NCBI GenBank assembly: GCA_023229785.1
Contig: JALNYV010000033.1
Location: 1-12,376 of the forward strand
Source: Candidatus Dojkabacteria bacterium
GTDB taxonomy: Bacteria; Patescibacteria; Dojkabacteria; SC72
DNA length: 12,376 nt
Direction of reading: 5' to 3'
Positions 1 to 5,516 of the stretch are shown one piece after another. The notes below the pieces were generated by a model. That model did not search any database. It had not been told where the DNA came from and saw only the letters and a program-made list of their open reading frames with translations. A program made the translations under genes and the position numbers. Within the stretch, counting starts at the first letter, position 1, and each line of letters opens with the position of its first letter.

Positions 1-137
1 GGCTGTTTTCTGTGTATTACCTAAATGTTTAAATAGTATATGTTCATTGAATTATTATCCTTTGGAATGGGGATAGACATTTAATTCTAATTTATGGGGG
101 AGAGGGGGAGTTATATATATATATATATGGTATGGGG
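1..137. repeat. Terminal direct repeat, left copy
   Basis: This stretch reappears at the right end of the window. The only difference seen is in the AT microsatellite: eight AT units here (113-128) against seven in the right copy, giving 137 versus 135 nt. Such an overlap is expected when a circular genome, or one with terminal redundancy, is assembled as a linear contig. The first base is also the last base of the stop codon of the gene at 12024-12242, so the break point is arbitrary with respect to gene content. The one-unit difference is most simply polymerase slippage or an assembly artefact. Confidence 0.95.
27..36 (+). promoter_or_regulatory. TATA-box-like element, duplicate of the 205 promoter core
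   Basis: GTTTAAATAG occurs here and again at 174-183, each time followed by a TATAT stretch. By archaeal geometry a transcript would begin near 53-57. No open reading frame of useful length starts there, so it would be a second, long-leader start for the gene at 205 or the start of a short RNA running through the G-tracts to the T-run at 160-165. The element is seen; its activity is inferred. Confidence 0.4.
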
Positions 138-165
138 GGAGAGATGCAAGAGAGGGGGGTTTTTT
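96..165 (+). other. G-tract cluster ending in a T-run (G-quadruplex and terminator candidate)
   Basis: Four runs of five or six G lie at 96-100, 104-108, 134-139 and 154-159, with the AT microsatellite between the second and third. The last run is followed directly by TTTTTT at 160-165, the U-rich kind of signal that ends archaeal transcripts. On the circular molecule this lies downstream of the + strand gene ending at 12242 and just upstream of the promoter for the gene at 205, so it could terminate the first before the second begins. Four G-runs on one strand could also fold as a quadruplex. Confidence 0.45.
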
Positions 166-168
166 ATA

Positions 169-182
169 GAAAGGTTTAAATA
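169..182 (+). promoter_or_regulatory. Archaeal promoter (BRE and TATA box) for the gene at 205
   Basis: GAAAGG (169-174) followed by TTTAAATA (175-182) resembles a purine-rich BRE plus TATA box. The box centre is about 26 bp before the ATG at 205, so transcription should start at or next to the start codon, giving a leaderless mRNA. No ribosome-binding sequence lies in between, which agrees. Confidence 0.75.
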
Positions 183-204
183 GGTATATAGTTTAATATA
201 TATT

Positions 205-498
205 ATGAGTAAAAAAGCAATAGCAGTCAGCGTTGATGAATATATACATCAGCAAGCAAAAGAGAGAGGCATTAATATTAGTGAGGTTCTTGACAGAGCA
301 TTAATTCATAAACTTAATCCTGAAAATGAAATAGATAAAACTGGAGATAAATGTGAGTATTGTGGTAGAGAAATGAGACAAGCAACTGCAAATGATATGA
401 ATGGTCTATATTGGTTTCTTCCTGATGAGAAATGGATTTGCCCCACTTGTGAACATAGATTTATTTCTGACTTAATGAAAAATAAGGTTTTACAATGA
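205..498 (+). CDS. Ribbon-helix-helix protein with C-terminal zinc ribbon (putative regulator)
   Basis: The first 40 residues resemble a ribbon-helix-helix DNA-binding domain of the CopG/CcdA-antitoxin kind: a short basic strand (KKAIAVSVDEYI) followed by two helices with the pattern GINISEVLDRALIHKL. The second half has paired cysteines C50/C53 and C79/C82, the spacing of a zinc ribbon. It probably binds DNA as a dimer and regulates viral transcription, perhaps its own. The start is fixed by the TATA box about 26 bp upstream and the absence of a leader. Its stop codon overlaps the ATG of the broken reading frame at 495, so it was once translationally coupled to a second gene. It could be an orphan antitoxin, but no toxin neighbour is recognisable. 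Confidence 0.75.
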   Translation: MSKKAIAVSVDEYIHQQAKERGINISEVLDRALIHKLNPENEIDKTGDKCEYCGREMRQATANDMNGLYWFLPDEKWICPTCEHRFISDLMKNKVLQ

Positions 499-574
499 AA
501 CCTGTTATACAAACACATCATTAGAGTTCTGGATTGATTGTGTCAAAGACACGGCACAAGATATTAAAAAATAA
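495..574 (+). pseudogene. Deleted, frameshifted relic of the gene at 12024-12242
   Basis: An ATG overlaps the upstream stop (ATGA) and reads MKPVIQTHH before TAG at 522-524. This matches the start of the 72-residue protein (MKKNKVIQTHH), with 17 identical bases at 504-520 and 12039-12055. From 521, in another frame, the DNA encodes LEFWIDCVKDTAQDIKK then TAA, matching the intact C-terminus LEFWIEENKNKAIGLIKE. About 44 codons between the two parts are missing and the join is out of frame. The simplest reading is a former second copy of the gene, coupled to the ribbon-helix-helix gene, that lost its middle. A tiny frameshifted product is possible but less likely. Confidence 0.75.
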
Positions 575-582
575 AAATAATT

Positions 583-616
583 GAGCCTGAGGCTTCCTAG
601 AGCAAATCTAGCTAAT
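583..616. other. Short hairpins between convergent genes
   Basis: AGCCT-G-AGGCT and CTAGA-gcaaa-TCTAG are two small inverted repeats in the gap between the + strand relic and the end of the - strand accessory block. They could help separate convergent transcription. The arms are only 5 bp, so chance is a fair alternative. Confidence 0.25.
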
Positions 617-905
617 ATAGGTCATCATCACCACATATAATAGCACCTATTATAAATATAGCCACACCAATTAATAAATGGATAAATCCTACAATTAACC
701 AATAAGGAAACTCAAAGTTCCAAAATGGATAATTATAGAATTTTTGACAGCTTACATAATCTTCTGTTGAAACAGCAAAAGTTCCCGTTATACTTTTACA
801 ATTAGTATAATTCATATCATAAAAATAGTTATGAGAAGCTAATGCTATTACAAACAAAGCTATTCCAAAAACTAAAAAAATTAACCAATAATACTTTTTT
901 TCCAT
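612..905 (-). CDS. Two-pass membrane protein, unknown function
   Basis: The 97-residue product has apolar helices at about 6-24 (YYWLIFLVFGIALFVIALAS) and 67-91, joined by a polar loop with two cysteines (C36, C53) that could form a disulphide outside the cell. The tail GDDDLY is acidic. It is the last gene of the accessory block, and its ATG follows the preceding stop after one base, so it is translated by coupling. It is not in the virion block, so a host-envelope role such as superinfection exclusion, egress or lysis is plausible, but nothing in the sequence decides between these. No family recognised. Confidence 0.7.
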   Translation of the reverse strand: MEKKYYWLIFLVFGIALFVIALASHNYFYDMNYTNCKSITGTFAVSTEDYVSCQKFYNYPFWNFEFPYWLIVGFIHLLIGVAIFIIGAIICGDDDLY

Positions 906-906
906 T

Positions 907-1188
907 TTATTGTATAGGTATCGTTTGATACTTAGTCTTCATTCCTTCACCCTTCTTCACTATCTTAAACTTAGTGAAATTTGGTGAATTAAGCAATAAA
1001 CCATTAATGTCTGCTATAACTGAATTGTTGATTTTATATCTCTCTCCATTACTTAAAATGTATTTGTATGGAAATTCACATTCATTCTCTGATAGAACTT
1101 GCATATTTACATCAACATACTCTAAATCAGCTACATTCTTTATTTGTGTTGGTTTATAGTTTTCTGCTTCTTCTTTTAGACTTGTCAT
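907..1188 (-). CDS. Small soluble protein, possibly nucleic-acid-binding
   Basis: A 93-residue protein with the dense, regular sequence of a conserved domain: NVADLEYVDVNMQV, then YKYILSNGERYKINNSVIAD, and the C-terminal FKIVKKGEGMKTKYQTIPIQ. The end pattern KxGEGxxTxYxxIP recalls small phage proteins suspected of binding single-stranded DNA; this is an impression from memory, not a match. The start at 1188 is supported by AGGAG about 9 bases upstream, even though it lies 35 bp inside the preceding gene. If it does bind single-stranded DNA it would be the only replication-related gene in the genome. Confidence 0.7.
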   Translation of the reverse strand: MTSLKEEAENYKPTQIKNVADLEYVDVNMQVLSENECEFPYKYILSNGERYKINNSVIADINGLLLNSPNFTKFKIVKKGEGMKTKYQTIPIQ

Positions 1189-1345
1189 TTTTGATTTCTC
1201 CTGCCTTTTGGGCTTTTAATTTGAAACAATTTATATGATAAAATGATTGTTCAGTTAATTCAACTCCCATTCTGAATAATGTTTTTTGTATTCTAAAAAA
1301 GCAGTCAATACATCTTATTCTTTTTTTACAATATTCACAATTCAT
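1154..1345 (-). CDS. Small zinc-finger protein with a PARP-type-like Cys/His pattern
   Basis: The 63-residue product has C3/C6, C12/C15 and a Y36-H-I-N-C40-F triplet. C12-x2-C15 followed by a basic/apolar stretch (QKTLFRMGVEL) and YHxxCF resembles the layout of PARP-type zinc fingers, which bind DNA ends and nicks. The extra C3/C6 pair may replace or add to the ligands. The tail (KNDKSKRRSRKL) is strongly basic, fitting nucleic-acid contact. Its ATG overlaps the stop of the upstream zinc-ribbon gene (ATGA). Zinc binding is well supported by spacing; the PARP comparison is by eye and tentative. Confidence 0.65.
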   Translation of the reverse strand: MNCEYCKKRIRCIDCFFRIQKTLFRMGVELTEQSFYHINCFKLKAQKAGEIKNDKSKRRSRKL

Positions 1346-1515
1346 TTCTTCTTCCCCCTCTTTCTTGGTGTTTCATTATCTTTAACAAGCTCTCCGAGAG
1401 CTTGTAATTTATTAGTTTTCTTCTTACCCCAAATATGCAAACAATGAGGATTATTGCACAAATAGAAATCTGAACCCTCTTTGACTTTATCTGAGGAACA
1501 ATATGGGCATTTCAT
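1342..1515 (-). CDS. Small zinc-ribbon protein with basic tail
   Basis: This 57-residue protein starts MKCPYCSSDK, with C3/C6 and C20/C25 as zinc ligands (H24 and H27 nearby), and ends in PRKRGKKK. An upstream in-frame ATG at 1557 exists, but the start at 1515 overlaps the stop of the previous gene in the ATGA arrangement used throughout this operon, is preceded by GGGGTG, and puts the CPYC knuckle at the N-terminus as in most zinc ribbons. It is the second of three consecutive Cys-rich genes. It could bind DNA or RNA or bridge to the host transcription apparatus; no specific function can be assigned. Confidence 0.7.
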   Translation of the reverse strand: MKCPYCSSDKVKEGSDFYLCNNPHCLHIWGKKKTNKLQALGELVKDNETPRKRGKKK

Positions 1516-1718
1516 ATGTGAGCACACCCCTGTTTTCCATCTTCTGTAATTCCACATTTAGGACTTCTTCCACATTTAGGACACATAGTGGGTCTAAGAA
1601 CTTTACTTTTCATAGCAAAATCTCCTAATAAAGCAGCAGATAAAAAAGACACAACACTTCTTCTTTCCTTCCATCTATGACCACAATAACAAGTATATAT
1701 CCACATCGGTTCTTTCAT
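1512..1718 (-). CDS. Small Cys-rich zinc-ribbon-like protein
   Basis: The 68 residues contain C10-Y-C12-G-H14 and later C46-P-K-C49-G, a split zinc ribbon, plus C55 and C65. The linker between the knuckles (SVVSFLSAALLGDFAM) is apolar and could pack against or insert into something. The start overlaps the end of the preceding gene by 4 bases (ATGA) and follows a GGGGGAG ribosome site. It opens a run of three small zinc-binding genes. The unusual C-x-C first knuckle means a classical ribbon fold is not certain. Confidence 0.65.
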   Translation of the reverse strand: MKEPMWIYTCYCGHRWKERRSVVSFLSAALLGDFAMKSKVLRPTMCPKCGRSPKCGITEDGKQGCAHI

Positions 1719-1972
1719 TTCTCAATCTCCCCCAATTCTTTTTCTATTTGGGCTTTTAATTCCTTTCTTAAATCCCAATTACCTTTACTTTCTAAACCAC
1801 TATATAAATAATCTTTTACAAACTTTACAAATGGAAAATTATCAATAATCTTCAAAACATCTTCAATCTTAACATATCCTTTGAGGGTTTGTTTTGAACC
1901 CTCTTTTATCCATTTATCTTTTATAAATAACATATTTTCTATTATTTCTTCCTCTTTTGTTGGGGTTTTCAT
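1715..1972 (-). CDS. Small helical protein, unknown
   Basis: The 85-residue product is charged and predicted helical, with the motif YVKIEDVLKIIDN in the middle and a Lys/Glu-rich C-terminal helix ending ELKAQIEKELGEIEK. No cysteines, membrane segments or signal peptide. The start shares one base with the upstream stop (TAATG) and is preceded 8 bases upstream by the strongest Shine-Dalgarno in the window (GGAGG), so translation looks efficient. Family not recognised; its position among putative regulators suggests an early host-interaction role, which is inference only. Confidence 0.6.
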   Translation of the reverse strand: MKTPTKEEEIIENMLFIKDKWIKEGSKQTLKGYVKIEDVLKIIDNFPFVKFVKDYLYSGLESKGNWDLRKELKAQIEKELGEIEK

Positions 1973-2217
1973 TATAAATCCTCCTCGGTGAGATTAAAGA
2001 AATGTTTAATCCAAGCTGAAAGAACAATGTGGGGCCTTGGATTACTATCTCCTTCTATATTATAACTCCATCCTTCTAATTCGTGTTTCACCCACTTAAT
2101 CGCTTCTTGTTTTAACATTCTTGCATCAACTACAAAACTATCACTATCAAATGCTTCTAATAAAAAAGAATTTGGTCTAAAATCTTTCAAAGTTTTAAGT
2201 TCTGTTTCTTCACTCAT
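1972..2217 (-). CDS. Small acidic protein, unknown
   Basis: An 81-residue protein rich in Glu, Asp and aromatic residues, with a helix-forming stretch DARMLKQEAIKWVKHELEGW and the C-terminal AWIKHFFNLTEEDL. No motif or membrane segment is visible. The ATG overlaps the stop of the ribbon-helix-helix-like gene (ATGA) with GGAG about 7 bases upstream, so it is coupled to that gene and probably expressed at the same time. No family recognised. Confidence 0.6.
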   Translation of the reverse strand: MSEETELKTLKDFRPNSFLLEAFDSDSFVVDARMLKQEAIKWVKHELEGWSYNIEGDSNPRPHIVLSAWIKHFFNLTEEDL

Positions 2218-2396
2218 TTTGTCTCCGATTGAACAACCAAGAACTCAACCAATCTACCGAAGTAGTCGGCTAAACTCTCATTGTATTTAGTAGGGAATAA
2301 AGACTTTAATTCTTTAAAATCTTTATATCTTATTCTTATTGTTTTTATTTTAGTTTCCATTGTGATTGAATATGAAGGGGTTGGTCGGATAACCAT
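2214..2396 (-). CDS. Ribbon-helix-helix-like DNA-binding protein
   Basis: The product, 60 residues from this start, contains KTIRIRYKDFKELKSLFP, then NESLADYFGRLVEFLVVQ, which fits the basic strand plus two helices of the ribbon-helix-helix fold. It is the first gene of the accessory block, as expected for an autoregulator, and the control region just upstream carries two inverted repeats and three direct repeats. The start is not settled: ATG at 2360 (METKIKT) would give 48 residues and a more typical compact domain, whereas ATG at 2396 adds 12 residues and lies inside a nested inverted repeat. Neither has a good ribosome site. Confidence 0.6.
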   Translation of the reverse strand: MVIRPTPSYSITMETKIKTIRIRYKDFKELKSLFPTKYNESLADYFGRLVEFLVVQSETK

Positions 2397-2431
2397 TCCT
2401 AAGCGATTTAATCCGTAAATCGTTTAACCCC
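2377..2431. repeat. Nested inverted repeats over the start of the accessory block
   Basis: GGGGTT (2377-2382) pairs with AACCCC (2426-2431), CGGAT (2386-2390) with ATCCG (2411-2415), and separately AAGCGATTTA (2401-2410) with TAAATCGTTT (2416-2425) with one G-T pair. The alternatives overlap, so DNA or RNA could form one of two folds around the ATG at 2396. This may be an operator or a leader structure. Confidence 0.5.
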
Positions 2432-2436
2432 TGCTT

Positions 2437-2455
2437 ATGAGTATTTTATACTCAT
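2437..2455. repeat. Perfect 8-bp palindrome with 3-nt loop
   Basis: ATGAGTAT and ATACTCAT flank TTT. On the - strand the centre reads TATAAAAT, which could be the TATA box for the accessory block, with a start near 2420. A palindrome over a TATA box would let a dimeric regulator block transcription factor TBP. Seen directly; role inferred. Confidence 0.55.
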
Positions 2456-2482
2456 TATGCTTCCATTATGAATACATTATGC
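2453..2482. promoter_or_regulatory. Three 11-bp direct repeats with core CATTATG
   Basis: CATTATG occurs at 2453-2459, 2464-2470 and 2475-2481, exactly 11 bp apart, about one helical turn, so bound proteins would line up on one face. The first and third continue to ATTATGC, the core of the palindrome at 11939-11965. They lie directly upstream of the accessory block beside a run of TATATATATAAA on the - strand (2482-2494). They look like operator or iteron sites. Confidence 0.6.
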
Positions 2483-2538
2483 TTTATATATATATCTATT
2501 TAGAACTATCATACCGAAGCTGATTAAGAAATATGGAA

Positions 2539-3195
2539 CTATACAGAATATAACTTACGCCAGACATCATCTACATTAATCCAGGCTTCTTTAACCTTTC
2601 TCCAACTATCATCTACATTAACCCACGCTTCTGTTACTTGTCTATAAGCATCATCAACATTAATCCATTGGTTTGTTCCTGATGGTGCACTTGTTTCATA
2701 GACGGCATAAATAGCATATACATCATCAGGGTCTTTGGCTGCACTTGTTCCCCAATCAGAAGGCAAAGTTGTCTGAGATGTCAGACGAGCTACACCACTT
2801 CCCCCGTTAGATGTCCAATCCATATTTACATTAGAACCTGCACCATCACATTCTATAGCTAACCAATAAATGGTATTAGGAGAAATATTCCAATTTAAAC
2901 CTGTTACAACTTTCCAACCTGCATCTGTTCCAGTTGAATTTGAATTATTAATATATAATCTTGTTTCAGGTTCTCCTGCTCCTGCGTCTGAATAAAGACC
3001 AACTTCAAAATTTCCTTCAGTAGCAATAGAACTGTTACAATAAAAACCCATTTCAATTATTCTGGTTGCATCAGCAGCAGAAGTGTCTTTTGTTGCTCTT
3101 GAAGTATTATTAATAGTTACACTTCCAGTTGCATTAGGGTCAGCAGTCGGTGCAGTAGTTACAAACCCACAATTAGTTCCTAAAACAAGTGCCAT
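2539..3195 (-). CDS. Putative receptor-binding or fibre-tip protein with three 14-residue repeats
   Basis: The 218-residue product has a beta-rich, Ser/Thr/Asn-rich body (about 1-170) with stretches such as NFEVGLYSDAGAGEPETRLY and IYWLAIECDG, like the carbohydrate-binding-type sandwich domains of virion proteins. Residues 177-218 are three exact-length repeats, WINVDDAYRQVTEA, WVNVDDSWRKVKEA and WINVDDVWRKLYSV. Trp/Asn/Asp repeats of this style are common at the ends of phage tail proteins. It is the last gene of the virion block, starting 2 bases after the fibre gene ends. A tail-fibre tip or adhesin is the best guess; a capsid-surface fibre is possible. Confidence 0.65.
   Translation of the reverse strand: MALVLGTNCGFVTTAPTADPNATGSVTINNTSRATKDTSAADATRIIEMGFYCNSSIATEGNFEVGLYSDAGAGEPETRLYINNSNSTGTDAGWKVVTGLNWNISPNTIYWLAIECDGAGSNVNMDWTSNGGSGVARLTSQTTLPSDWGTSAAKDPDDVYAIYAVYETSAPSGTNQWINVDDAYRQVTEAWVNVDDSWRKVKEAWINVDDVWRKLYSV
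2542..2667 (-). repeat. Three tandem 42-nt repeats encoding the W-x-N-V-D-D motif
   Basis: Three in-frame 42-bp units occupy the last codons before the stop. They are diverged at the DNA level but keep W-[IV]-N-V-D-D-x-[WY]-R-[KQ] in protein, so protein structure, not recent slippage, maintains them. Confidence 0.8.
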
Positions 3196-3197
3196 TT

Positions 3198-4136
3198 TTA
3201 AGTATAAACCAACAGCACAGTTCCCTGTGTAAAACTTGTTACTGTCATTCCTGCCGAAGCTGTTGATATAACAATATTTCTAAGAAGTGCTGCACTTGTT
3301 GCATCATTATCAACTGTTGTATAATTTACAATAGCATTAGATGCAGCAACACCCTGTAATGCTGCATTAGATGCAGCCATAGCTTGAGTATATGCAGCCC
3401 CCCCAGTTGCCCACATAGCAGCTGACGCAGCAATAGCATTAGAACAAGCTGATGCTTGAGTGTTTGCTTGTGATGCTGCAGCCCACATTGCTTTAGATGC
3501 AATTATAGCATTACTTGCAGCTATTCCATCAACATTAGAAGGAAATGTCATCCACTGAGCAGCACTAGCAACAATAGCATTAGATGCAGCTACGCCCTGT
3601 AATCCATTTGCTACTGCTCCAGTCCAGGATGTTCCACTTGCAATGATAGCATTTGATGCTGCTATACCTGCACTATTTGAAGGGAATGTCATCCATTGTG
3701 CAGCACTTGCTATAATAGCATTTGAAGATGAATTTGCTTGTGTCCATAAACTTCCTGATGTAAAATGTATAGTTCCGTCAGCAGCGTGAGCATAATAAGC
3801 AGCAGAAGCAATATTAAAATAAGCATTAGTGCAATAAGCAGAACTTGCAGCAGTCCACATTGGGTCATTCTCAGTTACAACATAAGCAAGTGCATTAGAA
3901 GTTGCAATAAATATTGGATCGCTTTCATTTCTAATAAATGCCCCACTCGTTGCAATATATATAGGGTCACTTTCAACAGCTACATAAGCTAAAGCATTTG
4001 ATGTAGCAATAAAAATAGGGTCAGTCTCCGTTCCTGTTGCAGAAATATTTGTTAATTTAGAACCATCTCCAATAAAATAATCAGCCTCTATAGTTCCCTG
4101 ATAATATACCCAGTGTCCTTCTTTATATGTCCACAT
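3198..4136 (-). CDS. Tail-fibre-like protein with two repeat arrays
   Basis: The 312-residue product begins with ADYFIGDGSKLTNIS (18-32), a motif typical of the head-proximal part of phage tail fibres. Two arrays follow. The first has four units of E-[TSN]-D-P-x3-A-[TA]-S at about 37, 55, 71 and 89. The second has [ASC]-S-N-A-I-[IVA]-A-S with a Trp ten residues after its Ser, at 138, 161, 185, 208 and 232, a period of 23-24 residues. The composition (Ala/Ser/Asn) and periodicity suggest a trimeric fibrous shaft; the apolar C-terminus (VTSFTQGTVLLVYT) may close the trimer. It has its own leaderless-type promoter and follows the capsid gene. Confidence 0.78.
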   Translation of the reverse strand: MWTYKEGHWVYYQGTIEADYFIGDGSKLTNISATGTETDPIFIATSNALAYVAVESDPIYIATSGAFIRNESDPIFIATSNALAYVVTENDPMWTAASSAYCTNAYFNIASAAYYAHAADGTIHFTSGSLWTQANSSSNAIIASAAQWMTFPSNSAGIAASNAIIASGTSWTGAVANGLQGVAASNAIVASAAQWMTFPSNVDGIAASNAIIASKAMWAAASQANTQASACSNAIAASAAMWATGGAAYTQAMAASNAALQGVAASNAIVNYTTVDNDATSAALLRNIVISTASAGMTVTSFTQGTVLLVYT

Positions 4137-4153
4137 AATAATTAAAGAAATAC

Positions 4154-4169
4154 AAACTTAATAAATGTT
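4154..4169 (-). promoter_or_regulatory. Putative leaderless promoter for the fibre gene
   Basis: On the - strand CATTTATTAAGTTTG provides a TATA-like ATTTATTAA centred about 25-26 bp before the ATG at 4136. The 40-bp gap between capsid and fibre genes has no other purpose visible, and no ribosome site precedes the ATG. This would let fibre be made at a different level from capsid. Confidence 0.5.
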
Positions 4170-4176
4170 ATTAAAT

Positions 4177-5055
4177 TTATATATAATTTCTTGTTCCACG
4201 AATTACACAAACAGCTGAAGGGTCAGTCAATTCTAACATACCTTCCTCAACTACTCTTATTCTTGTAGATTTAAAAGGGTCTTCGTGAACATCTGATTGT
4301 AATGGAACAAGCTCTTTCCAAGTTGCACAAACCTTAGGAACTAAAACTATTGCGAATGATGCAGGTATTGTTTCAGTTTGTCTTATTGTTATTCCTGCTA
4401 ACTTTCCAACAAATCCATTAGTCGCCATATCTTCCCCAACTGAAGGGAATTGTGCACCTTTAGAAGCAAGATAATTAACTATGCTTCTATGGTCTTTAGC
4501 ATTAACTAAGCAGACTAAATTTGTTACTGGGTAATTATCTTCTGCTATAAGTTGTTTAGCTTGCATTAAGTCATCAATTATAGAAGCTGATGCAACTTTA
4601 TCCCAACCATAACCTGATGCAACTGTGAAATTATTAACTGTTGAAGGGCTGTCATCTTCTGTTAATCCGTTCTTAATTGCTAAATCTACTGTGTAAACAG
4701 TCTTTTGAGTTAGCTTAAATACAGTTCTTGCTTGTTTGTCTACATTTCCTGCAATTATATCTTCATATAGAATATTATCTTCAAATCCAACCTTAGTAAT
4801 CCAACCTGTCTTTAATGCATTAGCAGTTGATATTTGAGGGAAATTAGCACCTCTTGGCAATCCTGAACCACTGTTACCTGTCGGAGCAGTTAATACAGCA
4901 GGGTCTTCTTGATAATAAGTATTTTGCCATCCACCTGTTGTAGTGACAGATACAACTTCTTTTAAAACATAAGAAGGTTGAGCAAAAACCTTTACAAGAT
5001 TATCTATAACTTCCTTTCTTATTCCTTCTGAACCTGTTAATAATGTGTATGCCAT
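4177..5055 (-). CDS. Major capsid protein, HK97 fold
   Basis: The 292-residue protein follows the HK97-fold plan. There is an N-terminal arm (1-50), an extended polar loop rich in Gly/Pro (about 50-85), and a long helix region (105-175) including DDLMQAKQLIAEDNYP. The A/P-domain pattern is VNAKDHRSIVNYL (184-196), VGKLAGITIRQTETIP (216-231) and the terminal DPSAVCVIRGTR (278-289). There is no N-terminal delta domain of about 100 residues, so assembly presumably needs a separate scaffold, for which the gene at 6091-6381 is the candidate. No maturation protease is recognisable. It starts one base after the decoration gene stops, so the two are cotranslated. Confidence 0.9.
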   Translation of the reverse strand: MAYTLLTGSEGIRKEVIDNLVKVFAQPSYVLKEVVSVTTTGGWQNTYYQEDPAVLTAPTGNSGSGLPRGANFPQISTANALKTGWITKVGFEDNILYEDIIAGNVDKQARTVFKLTQKTVYTVDLAIKNGLTEDDSPSTVNNFTVASGYGWDKVASASIIDDLMQAKQLIAEDNYPVTNLVCLVNAKDHRSIVNYLASKGAQFPSVGEDMATNGFVGKLAGITIRQTETIPASFAIVLVPKVCATWKELVPLQSDVHEDPFKSTRIRVVEEGMLELTDPSAVCVIRGTRNYI

Positions 5056-5056
5056 T

Positions 5057-5458
5057 TTAATGAGTTAATTTAAATGTAAATTTTTCTCCATCTGCAGCAG
5101 TTTTTAAAGAATAACCTACAGTAGCAGCCCCTGAACTTCCAGGAACATTAAAGCCCAACCAGTTGTTTGTTGAACCCTGTATTCTATCTCCAGCAGTTAT
5201 AGCACGGCTTGCATAACCTTCAAATATTCCATTTGTCCATACTGATATTTTAGTAGAAAAGTCTGTCCCTGATTTATCCATAGCTGCAATTCCTGCAATA
5301 GCAGCACCACTTGCTGTATTTGCTGCAACAGTTCTTGGGTCTGATAATGTTAATAATGTTCCTTTAGGAATAGCTGTTCCCGATGCACAAGTGTAAGAAA
5401 CCTGGTCTCCATCTCTATTCTCCCCAAATAATTCAACCTTTGTAATCTCGTAAGTCAT
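5057..5458 (-). CDS. Putative capsid decoration protein (DUF2190-like)
   Basis: A 133-residue beta-rich protein lying directly before the capsid gene, where phage decoration or stabilisation proteins usually sit. The pattern SGTAIPKGTLLTLSDPRTV, then GIAAMDKSG, then VWTNGIFEGYASRAITAGDRI closely resembles the small DUF2190/gpD-like capsid-cement family, in which residues around KGT and TAGD shape a compact beta-barrel. Length agrees with that family (about 110-140). It is transcribed from its own strong-looking promoter and should be leaderless. The assignment rests on pattern and position. Confidence 0.68.
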   Translation of the reverse strand: MTYEITKVELFGENRDGDQVSYTCASGTAIPKGTLLTLSDPRTVAANTASGAAIAGIAAMDKSGTDFSTKISVWTNGIFEGYASRAITAGDRIQGSTNNWLGFNVPGSSGAATVGYSLKTAADGEKFTFKLTH

Positions 5459-5478
5459 AGCAAATCTATAAATTTAAA

Positions 5479-5492
5479 CTTTAAATACTTTT
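5479..5492 (-). promoter_or_regulatory. Leaderless promoter for the decoration and capsid genes
   Basis: On the - strand AAAAGTATTTAAAG (purine-rich BRE plus TATA box) is centred about 27 bp before the ATG at 5458. It lies in a 58-bp gap between genes. This is one of the clearest promoters of the window and drives the two most abundant virion proteins, as expected. Confidence 0.7.
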
Positions 5493-5516
5493 CTAATTGC
5501 CCGTTTAACCGAATAA

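Noticed and set aside
205..574. Toxin-antitoxin pair made of the ribbon-helix-helix gene and the following frame
   Set aside because: The following frame is a deleted relic of a small basic protein with no toxin motif, and the antitoxin-like protein carries a zinc ribbon in place of a toxin-binding tail.
1516..1557. Upstream ATG at 1557 for the zinc-ribbon gene
   Set aside because: The ATG at 1515 makes the operon's usual ATGA overlap and puts the CPYC knuckle at the N-terminus.
3290..3740. Repeated DNA in the fibre gene considered as a CRISPR array
   Set aside because: The repeats are in frame, diverged and encode the S-N-A protein motif; there are no identical repeats with unique spacers.
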